Shown: positions 15,568-23,748 of the stretch, in pieces
Position numbering within the stretch: the stretch's first letter is position 1
Layout of the letters: every line of letters begins with the position of its first letter
DNA from: DATELY01 sp035276085
GTDB lineage: Bacteria > Pseudomonadota > Gammaproteobacteria > Steroidobacterales > Steroidobacteraceae
DNA length: 33,551 bases
Direction of reading: 5' to 3'
Assembly: GCA_035276085.1 (NCBI GenBank)
Contig: DATELY010000047.1
Coordinates: forward strand, 1-33,551
Made by a program: the position numbers and the translations under genes
The notes under the pieces: model-generated
The model's input: only the letters and a program-made list of their open reading frames with translations
The model's database searches: none
What the model was told of the DNA's origin: nothing

Positions 15568-16929
15568 CTACGGTGGCGCTGCTTCGATTTGCCTTGCCAA
15601 GCATCGCAGGCTCTCCGAGACGATGACCGGTGCGTCTTGTGACCGATCCAGGGTCTTGAACGCCGGCGGCAAGGTCGCCAGCTCGTGCCGGCAGCGCTGC
15701 CGAATCTGATCCAGCGACGGGGACTCGTGCAAACGGCGCCCGTCCTTCATCACGCTCTGCAACAGCGGCTCGCCGGAAATCGTTTCCACGCTGCGCGCGA
15801 TGATGTCGGCTTCGATGTGTCCTGTTGCATCGTAGCGGCGGAACACCTGGCGGCGCCCCGGCAGATGCCGCTTGTTCGGCGAGCGCTTGGCAGTGGGCCG
15901 GCGATCGTACTCCTGCAACTTGTAGGCGCAATCGAGGACGGGTGCATCTTCGGACACATCGATGCGAGTGCCGAGACCGCAGGCGTCGATCGGCGACCGC
16001 TCTGCAGTGAACCGCTGCAGATCGTGCTCGTCGAGGCCGCCGCTCACGAGAATCTTCACGCTGCGACAATCACCGCGGTCGAGAATGTCACGTACGCCAT
16101 GCGCCAGAGCCGAAAGATCGCCGCTGTCGATACGCACTGCGCTGATCTGGGTCCCAAGCGCGCGCAGCTCCGGCGCGAGCTGCGTTACCCGCTGCGCTGC
16201 GCGCAACGTGTCATAGGTATCGATCAGCAACGTTACGTTCCGCGGTTGCGAGCGCGCGAAATTCCGGAACGCATCGATTTCCGACTCGTGTGCCTGGATG
16301 AACGAGTGCGCCATCGTACCCACGAGCGGTATGCCGAAGCAGCGCCCGGCCTCCACGGTGGCGGTCGCATCGAAACCGGCTAGATAGCATGCGCGTGCCG
16401 CGAGCAATGCGGCCTCTGCGCCGTGAGCACGACGCATTCCGAAGTCCACGAGCTGCATGTGTGGCGCGGCCAGACGACAGCGCACTGCCTTCGTGGCCAC
16501 CACCGTTTGAAACTGCAGCAGATTGATGATGCGGCTCTCGACGAGCTGTGCCTGCGGCAGCGGTGCCGTGACGCGAAGAATCGGTTCGCCGGCAAAGCAC
16601 ACCGTGCCCTCCGGCATCGCCTCGACGTCGCCCTCGAATCGAAACGCGTGCAGCTGCTCCAACAGGCGCTCGGTAAAACGTCCAGTCGAGCGGAGCCAGG
16701 CAATCTCATCCGCCGTGAAGTGCACCGATTCGAGGTAGTCGAGCACCTGCGACAATCCGGCCGCGAGAAGAAATTGTCGGCACGGTGGCAAGTCACGCAC
16801 GAAGAATTCGAAGCTCGCGTTGGCATGCATGTCATGCTGGTAATAGGCATCCAGCATCGTGAGCTGGTAGAAATCGGTCAGCAACGCCGATGCGGTCGCA
16901 GCACCGGCGGGCCGTGCGGGAGAGCTCAT
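15568..16929 (-). CDS. pncB: Nicotinate phosphoribosyltransferase
   Basis: A 453-residue enzyme of the NAD salvage (Preiss-Handler) pathway that joins nicotinate to phosphoribosyl pyrophosphate with ATP hydrolysis. Family marks are LLTDFYQLTM at 16-25, FGMRRAHG at 163-170, GTMAHSF with His208, LIDTYDTL at 235-242, VRIDSGDL at 255-262 and SGGLDEHDL at about 286-294. Length is normal for the family. The start ATG has AGAGG upstream. It follows the amidohydrolase gene by 68 bp in the same direction, so it could be read through from the catabolic operon. Its housekeeping role is unrelated, though NAD-dependent dehydrogenases lie in the same operon. It is convergent with the histidine kinase gene, 37 bp away. 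Confidence 0.94.
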   Translation of the reverse strand: MSSPARPAGAATASALLTDFYQLTMLDAYYQHDMHANASFEFFVRDLPPCRQFLLAAGLSQVLDYLESVHFTADEIAWLRSTGRFTERLLEQLHAFRFEGDVEAMPEGTVCFAGEPILRVTAPLPQAQLVESRIINLLQFQTVVATKAVRCRLAAPHMQLVDFGMRRAHGAEAALLAARACYLAGFDATATVEAGRCFGIPLVGTMAHSFIQAHESEIDAFRNFARSQPRNVTLLIDTYDTLRAAQRVTQLAPELRALGTQISAVRIDSGDLSALAHGVRDILDRGDCRSVKILVSGGLDEHDLQRFTAERSPIDACGLGTRIDVSEDAPVLDCAYKLQEYDRRPTAKRSPNKRHLPGRRQVFRRYDATGHIEADIIARSVETISGEPLLQSVMKDGRRLHESPSLDQIRQRCRHELATLPPAFKTLDRSQDAPVIVSESLRCLARQIEAAPP

Positions 16930-16997
16930 GGAAGGGCCTCTGACATCGCAACACCACCGCTTACGGGAGCGGAAAAATTGAAAAGAACAGGCTCTCC

Positions 16998-17870
16998 CTA
17001 GCCAATGCCGCCCAGCCCCAGCGCACGAATCGCATTCTCCTTGAGAATCAGATCGTGCACCTCGGGCTTGAAGCCTGCTTCCTTGAAATCCTTGATCCAG
17101 CGATCCGGCGTGATCAGCGGATAATCGGAGCCGAACAACATCTTGTGCTTGAGCTGCCCGTTAGCGTACTGCACGAGCTGCGGCGGAAAGTACTTCGGTG
17201 ACCAACCCGATAGATCGATGTACACGTTCGGCTTGTGCAGACAAACCGACAGCGCCTCGTCCTGCCACGGCCATGAAGGATGCGCGATGATGACCGTCAT
17301 GTCAGGGAAATCCGCGGCCACATCATCCAGGTGAATGGGATTGGAATACTTCAGTCGCAGCCCACCGCCGCCAGGCATGCCGGTGCCGATACCCGAATGG
17401 CCGCTGTGAAAGATCGCCGGCAGCTTGTGCTCGGCGATCACTTCATACAGCTGATACGCGAGCCGGCCGTTCGGAAAGAATCCCTGGCACGTGGGGTGAA
17501 ACTTGAAGCCGCGTATCACGCCATCTTTGATGAGCTTGCGTGCTTCGCGCACACCCATCTTCCCTTTGTGCGGATCGATGCTGGCAAAGGCCAGCATCAT
17601 GTCGCTGTTCTCGCGCGCCGCGTCGGCCACTTCTTCGTTGGGAATGCGGCGCGCACCCATCTGAAATTCCGCATCGACCGTGAACATCACGAGCCCGATC
17701 TTGCGCTCGCGATAATAGGCGATCGTCTCGGCGATCGTGGGCCGCTTGCCGGCCTTGAAGTACTTGCTGGCCGCCTCCTCGAACGGTTTCAAGGCTTCGT
17801 CCCGCTCCTGGCGGCAGGACACTTCGGCGTGCGTATGAACGTCGATCGCAATCAAGTCATTGAGATTCAT
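16998..17870 (-). CDS. Amidohydrolase family protein (COG2159), candidate beta-ketoacyl-CoA hydrolase
   Basis: A 290-residue TIM-barrel metal-dependent hydrolase. Metal ligands are His12 and His14 (DVHTHAE), His155 (FHSGHSG), His197 (IIAHPSWPW) and Asp249 (FGSDYP). This is the ACMSD/gamma-resorcylate decarboxylase-like family, whose members decarboxylate, hydrolyse or cleave C-C bonds. I start it at ATG 17870 (GAGGAG eight bases upstream), 11 bp after the stop of the hydratase/dehydrogenase gene. Because it is the last member of a run with CoA ligase, enoyl-CoA hydratase and 3-hydroxyacyl-CoA dehydrogenase and there is no thiolase, I infer a role like Rhodococcus CouO, which hydrolyses aryl beta-ketoacyl-CoA to the aromatic acid and acetyl-CoA. 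That role is inference from context. Confidence 0.88.
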   Translation of the reverse strand: MNLNDLIAIDVHTHAEVSCRQERDEALKPFEEAASKYFKAGKRPTIAETIAYYRERKIGLVMFTVDAEFQMGARRIPNEEVADAARENSDMMLAFASIDPHKGKMGVREARKLIKDGVIRGFKFHPTCQGFFPNGRLAYQLYEVIAEHKLPAIFHSGHSGIGTGMPGGGGLRLKYSNPIHLDDVAADFPDMTVIIAHPSWPWQDEALSVCLHKPNVYIDLSGWSPKYFPPQLVQYANGQLKHKMLFGSDYPLITPDRWIKDFKEAGFKPEVHDLILKENAIRALGLGGIG

Positions 17871-17881
17871 GCGTGTGCTCC

Positions 17882-19996
17882 TCAGCCGCGCGATATCTGC
17901 CACTCGGCCACGCTCTGGCCCTTGCGTACGAGCTCGACCAGCAGCGGCGCCGGCTCCCAGTGCATGGGGCCGTAGATCTTCTGATAGTTCAGGATGCCCT
18001 CCAGCAGCGTTTTCAGTCCGATCGTCTCGGCGTAAAACATCGGTCCGCCTCGATAACGCGGGAACCCATATCCTGAGGTCCACACGACGTCGATATCGCT
18101 CGCCCGCAGTGCCACGCCTTCTTCCAAAATGCGGAAGCCTTCGTTGAGCAACGGATAGAGGCAACGCTCGAGGATCTCTTCCTTGCTGTGTTCACGCAGC
18201 TTCACACCGAGCTTGGCGGCGCGGGCACGCAGAATATCGAGCACTTCCGGATCATCGTGACGAGCACGATCGCCAGGGACGTATTTGTAGTAGCCCGTGC
18301 CGTTCTTCTGTCCGAGCCGGCCGGCTTCAAACAGCGCGACGCCGGCCTGATAGTACGTCGGGTCCGGCGGATAGCGCTCGGCGTTGGCCTTGTGAACGTT
18401 CACGCCCACATCGATGCCCGCCAGGTCGAACACCGCGAGGATGCCCATCGCCATGCCCCATCCTTCGAGCGCGGAATCGATCTGACGCGGCGTGGCGCCT
18501 TCGAGGGTCATGAGCTCGGCCTCGCGTGCATAGCATTCCATCATGCGGTTGCCGATGAAGCCGTAGCACACCTGGGCCAACACCGGCGTCTTGCGCAGCG
18601 GCTTGGAAAGATCGAGCACGGTGCGGATGGTATCGGGCGACGTTTGTTTCGTGCGTACCACTTCGAGCAACGGCATCACGTTCGCCGGCGAGAAGAAGTG
18701 CATGCCGATTACGTCGCCCGGCCGCTGGGTTGCAGTGGCGATTTCATCGATGTCCAGCGTCGATGTATTGGTCGCAAGGATGGCGCCGGGTTTCGCGACT
18801 CGATCGAGCCTGCCGAAGATCTGCTTCTTGAGCGGCATGCTCTCGAACACGGCTTCGACGATCACATCGACATCGCTCAGATCCGAGTACTCGAGCGATC
18901 CTGTGATCGAGCCCATGCACTTCGCTTTGTCCTCGGGACTCAGACGTCCGCGCTTCACCATGGATTCATAAGTGCCGTCGATGACTTTGAAGCCACGATC
19001 GAGTCCCTCGCGTGTTGCCTCGATCACGATCACCGGAATACCCGCATTCGCGAAACAGCAAGCGATGCCACCGCCCATCGTGCCCGCACCGATGATGCCG
19101 GCTTTGCGAATGGGGCGTGCCTTGGTGGCCGCAGGGAGTCCGGGGATACGGCGCGTCTCGCGCTCCGCGAAGAATGCGTAAACCAAGCCCTTGGATTCGA
19201 TCGAATGCTTACATTCGTTGACGATTTCAGTTTCGTATTCCAGCCCTTCGGCAAATGGCTTGGTCACCGACGCGCGCACGACATCGATGGCCTTCAGTGC
19301 CGCGGCGCGATTCGGGTATTGCTTGCGCGCCTGTTGCTGCAAACGCGCGATGATTTCGTCCGTGGCCGTGCTTGGATCGACGCTGAGATCGCAGGTGCGC
19401 CGTGGTTTGGCGCCGGAGGTGATGAGCCGACGCGTGTAGACGAGTGCGCCCTGGAGCAAGTCGCCCTCGATCACTTCGTCGAGAAAGCCGAGGGCGTGGG
19501 CTTTACTCGTATCGACCAGGGCCGCGGAGATCACCATCTCCAGCGTCTTCTCCACACCGATCAGCCGTGGCATGCGCTGAGTGCCGCCGGCTCCCGGAAG
19601 GATCCCCAAGGTGACTTCCGGAAAACCAAACTGTGTACCAAGCGCGGCGATGCGATAGTGACCGGAGAGCGCAATCGACAGGCCATCACCCATCACGTTG
19701 CCGCGCATCGCAACGACCACCGGCACCGTCAGCGCTTCGAGGCTGGCGCAGACCTTGCGATTGGCTTCCTCTTGCGGTGGCCCCGACAACTCGTTGATGT
19801 CGGGGCCCGAAATAAAAGTGCTGCCCGCGCAGCTCAGTACCGCGGCTTTGATGCCCTGCTGGGTCCTCAACTCATCCAGTAGCCGAATGAGCTGCGTCCG
19901 CACGGCCGCGCTGATCGTGTTGCTCGGCGGATTGTTGACGGTAATGACGGCGATCTCGCCGTCATGCGAAACAGAGACGACAGCTGGGTCATTCAT
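17882..19996 (-). CDS. Enoyl-CoA hydratase/isomerase - 3-hydroxyacyl-CoA dehydrogenase fusion
   Basis: A 704-residue bifunctional beta-oxidation enzyme. The N-terminal crotonase half (about 1-190) has CoA/oxyanion elements FISGPDINEL and MGDGLSIAL, and Glu127 in FGFPEVTLG. The dehydrogenase half has the NAD-binding fold GIIGAGTMGGGIA at about 300, NTSTLDIDEIA, and catalytic His in MHFFSPANVMPLLE, followed by its helical C-terminal domain (GYGFPRYRGGPM). The first of the two usual hydratase glutamates is replaced by Ser107, so the N-terminal half may act as an isomerase or be weakened. The start ATG has AGGA eight bases upstream. It lies 31 bp after the stand-alone hydratase gene and 11 bp before the amidohydrolase gene, within one operon. 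Confidence 0.94.
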   Translation of the reverse strand: MNDPAVVSVSHDGEIAVITVNNPPSNTISAAVRTQLIRLLDELRTQQGIKAAVLSCAGSTFISGPDINELSGPPQEEANRKVCASLEALTVPVVVAMRGNVMGDGLSIALSGHYRIAALGTQFGFPEVTLGILPGAGGTQRMPRLIGVEKTLEMVISAALVDTSKAHALGFLDEVIEGDLLQGALVYTRRLITSGAKPRRTCDLSVDPSTATDEIIARLQQQARKQYPNRAAALKAIDVVRASVTKPFAEGLEYETEIVNECKHSIESKGLVYAFFAERETRRIPGLPAATKARPIRKAGIIGAGTMGGGIACCFANAGIPVIVIEATREGLDRGFKVIDGTYESMVKRGRLSPEDKAKCMGSITGSLEYSDLSDVDVIVEAVFESMPLKKQIFGRLDRVAKPGAILATNTSTLDIDEIATATQRPGDVIGMHFFSPANVMPLLEVVRTKQTSPDTIRTVLDLSKPLRKTPVLAQVCYGFIGNRMMECYAREAELMTLEGATPRQIDSALEGWGMAMGILAVFDLAGIDVGVNVHKANAERYPPDPTYYQAGVALFEAGRLGQKNGTGYYKYVPGDRARHDDPEVLDILRARAAKLGVKLREHSKEEILERCLYPLLNEGFRILEEGVALRASDIDVVWTSGYGFPRYRGGPMFYAETIGLKTLLEGILNYQKIYGPMHWEPAPLLVELVRKGQSVAEWQISRG

Positions 19997-20027
19997 TGCA
20001 GTGTCCTGACGAAGGAGGCGAGCGAGG

Positions 20028-20813
20028 TCAATCCGCTCGTCCGTTGCGACGCTGTTCGAAAAACGCGGCGATGCGACCCTTGGGATCGCCGGCAGCCGCC
20101 GTCATGGTCGCAGCCATCGATTCAGCAAACAGACCGTCGGCCGTGCTCATCTCGGCGATGCGCGGAATCGCGTTGATGATCGAGAAGTTCGACGCCGGTT
20201 CGTTGGCGGCGATGGCAGCCGCGAGCTCGACTGCTTTCGAGAGTCCCTCTCCGTCCGGAACGAGGTAGTGTGCAAGCCCCAACTGCAAGCCTTCCGTTGC
20301 GCGATAGGATCGCCCCGTCAGCATCATTTCGAGCATGCGTCCGGCGCCAATGATGCGTGGCACGCGGACCGAAGCGCCGCCACCGACGAAGATTCCGCGT
20401 TGACCTTCGGGGAGCTGGTAATACGTCGAGGCCTCACTGACCCTGACGTGGCAAGCGGCTGCGAGTTCCAGGCCACCGCCGATCACGCCATTCTTGAGCA
20501 CGGCAATGACAGGAAGCTCGCCGAACTGGATGAGGTCGAACGTGCGATGCCAGCTTCGACAGTGGCGCATGATATCGAGCGGATGCGGTGTGAACTTTTC
20601 CATCCGCTCGACGAGATCGAGGCCGGCACAAAAGTGGGAGCCTTCGCCATGCAGGACGACGGCGCGAGCGTCGCGCGGCGGGTTGGCGAAGAAGGCGGCC
20701 AGCGCATCGAGCAACTCATCATTGATGGCATTGCGCTTCGCGCTGCGGTTGAGTTTGAGAAAGGCAATCTCGTCTTTCTGTTCGTACAGGAGCAGCGCGT
20801 CGTTCTTCATCAT
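20028..20813 (-). CDS. Enoyl-CoA hydratase/isomerase family protein (crotonase)
   Basis: A 261-residue single-domain crotonase. The CoA-binding/oxyanion segments are FCAGLDL (61-67) and IGGGLELA (111-118). Both acid residues of a classical hydratase are present, Glu116 and Glu136 (YYQLPEGQRG). It should hydrate an alpha,beta-unsaturated acyl-CoA, here probably the product of the CoA ligase. I chose ATG 20813, which has AAGG five bases upstream; a TTG at 20831 would add six residues. The gene starts 18 bp after the NmrA-like gene stop and ends 31 bp before the fusion gene. Confidence 0.92.
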   Translation of the reverse strand: MMKNDALLLYEQKDEIAFLKLNRSAKRNAINDELLDALAAFFANPPRDARAVVLHGEGSHFCAGLDLVERMEKFTPHPLDIMRHCRSWHRTFDLIQFGELPVIAVLKNGVIGGGLELAAACHVRVSEASTYYQLPEGQRGIFVGGGASVRVPRIIGAGRMLEMMLTGRSYRATEGLQLGLAHYLVPDGEGLSKAVELAAAIAANEPASNFSIINAIPRIAEMSTADGLFAESMAATMTAAAGDPKGRIAAFFEQRRNGRAD

Positions 20814-20831
20814 GCTTACCTTGGTAGCCAA

Positions 20832-21788
20832 TCAGGCGATAGTCGGATCACGGCCGAGCAGCGGTTGCGCGTGCTCGTGCAGCCAGGCTCGGAGGGTCAG
20901 CGGCTTGCGCCCGAGCGTGCGCTCGACAAAATCGTTTCGGGCCCACACAACCTCGTTGGCCCGCTCGTACTCGAAGAAATCCCACAGGTACTGCAGGCGG
21001 GACTCGCCGATCGGTGCGTACGCTCTGAAAAAACTCTCCTTGCTGCCGTCGTGCCTGATCTTCTCGCCGAAAACCTCGCTCATCAGCTCGGCGACTTCAC
21101 TGAAGCGCATGAGGTCATGACCGTTGTTCAACGTGTGGAACTGGCCGATGTGCCGCGGGTTATCGGATAGCAACAAGCGTGCGGCAACCTCGGCAATGTC
21201 ACGGGGGTCGATGAAGGGAATCAGCCGGTCGTGCCAAATGAGCTTGCGATCCCGGCGCAGGCCCTCCTCCATCCAGAAGAAGTTGTCCATGAACGTGGCG
21301 CCGATGTTGAGATAGGTCACCGGCAGATCGCTTTCGTCGAGAATCCTCTTCGCGATCGGATGTTGGATGGGAAGTCCCAGACCCTGATCGCGCAGCGACG
21401 GCGGGATCCGCCGGGGATTGGCCTCCGGCTGTAGTCCGAGCAGGCGCAGGATGTGAACCGCGGTATTCGCTTTCTTGATGGCGGACACGAGGTTCGTCAT
21501 GGCAGGTCTTTCATCCGCGCCGCTGGTCGTCAGAACGAAAACGCCTTCCATGCCCTGAACGGCAGCGTCGAGAGACGGCAGGTCGAGGTAATTCGCGTTG
21601 ACAACTTCGGCGTATGGAAAGTCTCTGCGGAGCAGTTCGCAGCGTTGCGAATCGCTGCTTGCGAGGCGCAGTCGAATGTGAGGCGCTTGGCCGTGCAGAA
21701 GGCGTGCAAGCGGTCCGCCGATGTGAGCGGCCGCCCCAAAGACGAGAATGCTGCGGGGAATCGGTTTGCTATTGATACTGCTGGACAT
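20832..21788 (-). CDS. NmrA-like NAD(P)-binding oxidoreductase
   Basis: A 318-residue protein of the atypical short-chain dehydrogenase class. A Rossmann start SILVFGAAAHIGGPLARLL lies at about 13-31, with GAAAHIGG as a glycine-poor variant of the NmrA GxxGxxG motif, followed by a VFVLTTSG strand and YLNIGATFMDNFFW, as in NmrA/isoflavone-reductase relatives. It lacks a clear YxxxK active site, as many NmrA members do. It may reduce a quinone or a benzylic ether/ketone, or act as a redox sensor; the sequence does not decide. It sits in the catabolic operon, 94 bp after the CoA ligase gene. Confidence 0.85.
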   Translation of the reverse strand: MSSSINSKPIPRSILVFGAAAHIGGPLARLLHGQAPHIRLRLASSDSQRCELLRRDFPYAEVVNANYLDLPSLDAAVQGMEGVFVLTTSGADERPAMTNLVSAIKKANTAVHILRLLGLQPEANPRRIPPSLRDQGLGLPIQHPIAKRILDESDLPVTYLNIGATFMDNFFWMEEGLRRDRKLIWHDRLIPFIDPRDIAEVAARLLLSDNPRHIGQFHTLNNGHDLMRFSEVAELMSEVFGEKIRHDGSKESFFRAYAPIGESRLQYLWDFFEYERANEVVWARNDFVERTLGRKPLTLRAWLHEHAQPLLGRDPTIA

Positions 21789-21882
21789 GAATGATCTCGG
21801 AGTTCACACGACGTTCCATCGCGAGCGACCTGCGTTCGAGCGCTGCTCTCGATCAGTGATGCTTGGATAGATATCGATTCAA

Positions 21883-23748
21883 TCAGACAATTCGGAGCAC
21901 GGCCTGATCGGGAACCTCTGCAAAAAGTCGGACGATCTCGTCGGTGCGGCGTTCCAGCACTCGCCGCTGGTTGACATAGCCCTTGTCGGTCATCTCGCCG
22001 GTGTCCATCGAAGGGGGCTCGGCGAGCAGCAGCAGTCGGTGGATCTGCGTACTGCTACCCGAATGCGAGCGGTTGTGAGCCATGAGTCGTTGGGCAAGTG
22101 CTGCGTGCAAGGCTGGAAATTGGATGATCTCTGTCAACGATGCCGACGGGTGATTCAGAAAGGCTCTGCATGCTTCCAGATTGGGCCAGGCCAGCACGCC
22201 GATGAAAGCCCGGTCCGCCCCCGCGACGACGACGTCACGCAACAGAGGGGCAGCAGCGTCAAGGATCTGAACTCGGAGCGTTCCGACACGCACGAAGACG
22301 CCCGACTGCAGTTTGAATTCCTCCGCGATGCGGCCGGCGAAGACCAGGCCTTCGTGCGGATCTCGCGCATCGACAAACGATGCGGCATCTCCCATTTTGT
22401 AGAAGCCTTCGTCGTCGAACGCCTGTCGCGTGAGCTCGGGTTCGTGCAGGTAACCTGGAGTGACGGCGTTACTGCGAAAACGGACCTCGTAGCGCACGTC
22501 GTCCAGCGGCACCAGCTTGAGCTCCACGCCGGGCTGGGGAAGTCCCAACAGCCCCACGCGATCCGTGGCCCAGAAGACCCAAGTACCTGCCGGCGCGGTT
22601 TCGGTAGAGCCGTACCCTGCGACGAAAGGAATTCGGTGCGCGGTGTAACGTACGGCGAGCGCCTGCATGCGCGCGCAGATCTCGTCCGGTAGACGCGCGC
22701 CCGCATACAGCAGCGTGCGCAGATTGCGGAAGAAGTTGGCTGCCAGGATCTCGTCGCGCTCGAGTGCCTCCACGAGCATCGCGTATCCGGCCGGCACGTT
22801 CGCATAGTCGATCGGAGAGATCTCTTTCAAATTGCGGATCGACTCTTCGAAGGCGCCGGGCACCGGCCGCCCGTCGTCGATGTACAGCGTTCCCCCCTCC
22901 TCCAGAACACCATCGAAGACCGCGCTGCCGCCCATCACGTGACTCCAGGGCAACCAGTCCAGCTTGATCGGCGCCGCCGGATCCGTTTCCGACTCGATCA
23001 ACTGGCAGGCCATGGCGGTGGCGGAGGTGAGCATGCGTTGTGTTGTGATGACAGCCTTTGCGGCGCCGGTCGATCCCGACGTGAATAGGTACTTCGCAAC
23101 CGTGTCATGGTCGATTGCCGCGACCGAGGCCGAGACTTCGTCGGATACCGGTGTGGCTAACGCCGATGCCCATGTCGCGGTCGGGACGTCCGGAATCGGA
23201 TCGTCGACGTACAGCACCTTCTTTACGCGCGACAAATCCAGAGCGCCCAGCGCGCGCTCGAACTGACGCGCGTTCTGCACGAACACCACCGCAGGGTCCA
23301 GCAGCACCGCCATCGCTTTCAGCTTTGCATGATCGTTGCTGAGCAGCGAGTAAGCCGGGGTGATCGGGGCCAACGGCATTCGCGCCTGCATGGCAGCGAG
23401 CGCGAGCAGTCCATGCTCGATCGAATTGCCGCTCAATATCATGATGGGACGACCCGGCGCGCGCAGATCGAGCAAGAACTGCGTCAGCGCATCGACCTGC
23501 TTCGCAGCGGCGCCGTAATTCACGGTTAGCCAAGCGCGATCCGGCCCGCGGCGCTGCGCCAGCCAGATGCGCGTGGGATTCCGCTCGGCCTGACGCCGCA
23601 ACAGCGCCGGAATGTGCGGCGCTGGGGCCCGCAAGGCAATGCGATTGCGCAGGATCAGCGTGCCACCCGCACACCGCTCGACGTCGATCTGCCGCGGAAT
23701 GAATCGCACCGGCAGAAACGGCGCCCGAGCTTCCGCCCTATCCCTCAT
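21883..23748 (-). CDS. AMP-dependent acyl-CoA synthetase, feruloyl-CoA synthetase-like
   Basis: A 621-residue adenylate-forming ligase that activates a carboxylic acid as acyl-AMP and then acyl-CoA. The phosphate-binding motif FTSGSTGAAKAV is at 222-233, the A5 motif GYGSTETAPAG and a hinge region AGRIAEEFKLQSGVFV further on. The N-terminal IDVERCAGGTLILRNR and SGNSIEHGLL segments and the overall length resemble feruloyl-CoA synthetases rather than short-chain acyl-CoA ligases. The start ATG overlaps the TGA of the receptor gene (ATGA), so translation is probably coupled to the receptor. The substrate is likely an aromatic or phenylpropenoic acid brought in by that receptor. A 65-bp piece of this gene recurs at 3728-3792. 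Confidence 0.92.
   Translation of the reverse strand: MRDRAEARAPFLPVRFIPRQIDVERCAGGTLILRNRIALRAPAPHIPALLRRQAERNPTRIWLAQRRGPDRAWLTVNYGAAAKQVDALTQFLLDLRAPGRPIMILSGNSIEHGLLALAAMQARMPLAPITPAYSLLSNDHAKLKAMAVLLDPAVVFVQNARQFERALGALDLSRVKKVLYVDDPIPDVPTATWASALATPVSDEVSASVAAIDHDTVAKYLFTSGSTGAAKAVITTQRMLTSATAMACQLIESETDPAAPIKLDWLPWSHVMGGSAVFDGVLEEGGTLYIDDGRPVPGAFEESIRNLKEISPIDYANVPAGYAMLVEALERDEILAANFFRNLRTLLYAGARLPDEICARMQALAVRYTAHRIPFVAGYGSTETAPAGTWVFWATDRVGLLGLPQPGVELKLVPLDDVRYEVRFRSNAVTPGYLHEPELTRQAFDDEGFYKMGDAASFVDARDPHEGLVFAGRIAEEFKLQSGVFVRVGTLRVQILDAAAPLLRDVVVAGADRAFIGVLAWPNLEACRAFLNHPSASLTEIIQFPALHAALAQRLMAHNRSHSGSSTQIHRLLLLAEPPSMDTGEMTDKGYVNQRRVLERRTDEIVRLFAEVPDQAVLRIV
22797..22861 (-). repeat. 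Parent copy of the 65-bp segment duplicated at 3728-3792
   Basis: This segment of the CoA ligase gene is 62/65 identical to 3728-3792 in the same orientation, about 19 kb apart. It encodes PGAFEESIRNLKEISP in the ligase. Confidence 0.9.

Noticed and set aside
15561..15580. AGCGCC/GGCGCT stem-loop between the histidine kinase and pncB genes, considered as a shared terminator
   Set aside because: Only six base pairs, overlaps the pncB stop codon and no T-tract on either side; too weak to annotate.
18188..19882. A 564-codon open frame on the plus strand
   Set aside because: It is fully antisense to the hydratase/dehydrogenase fusion, has no recognisable domain and reflects the high GC codon bias of the real gene.
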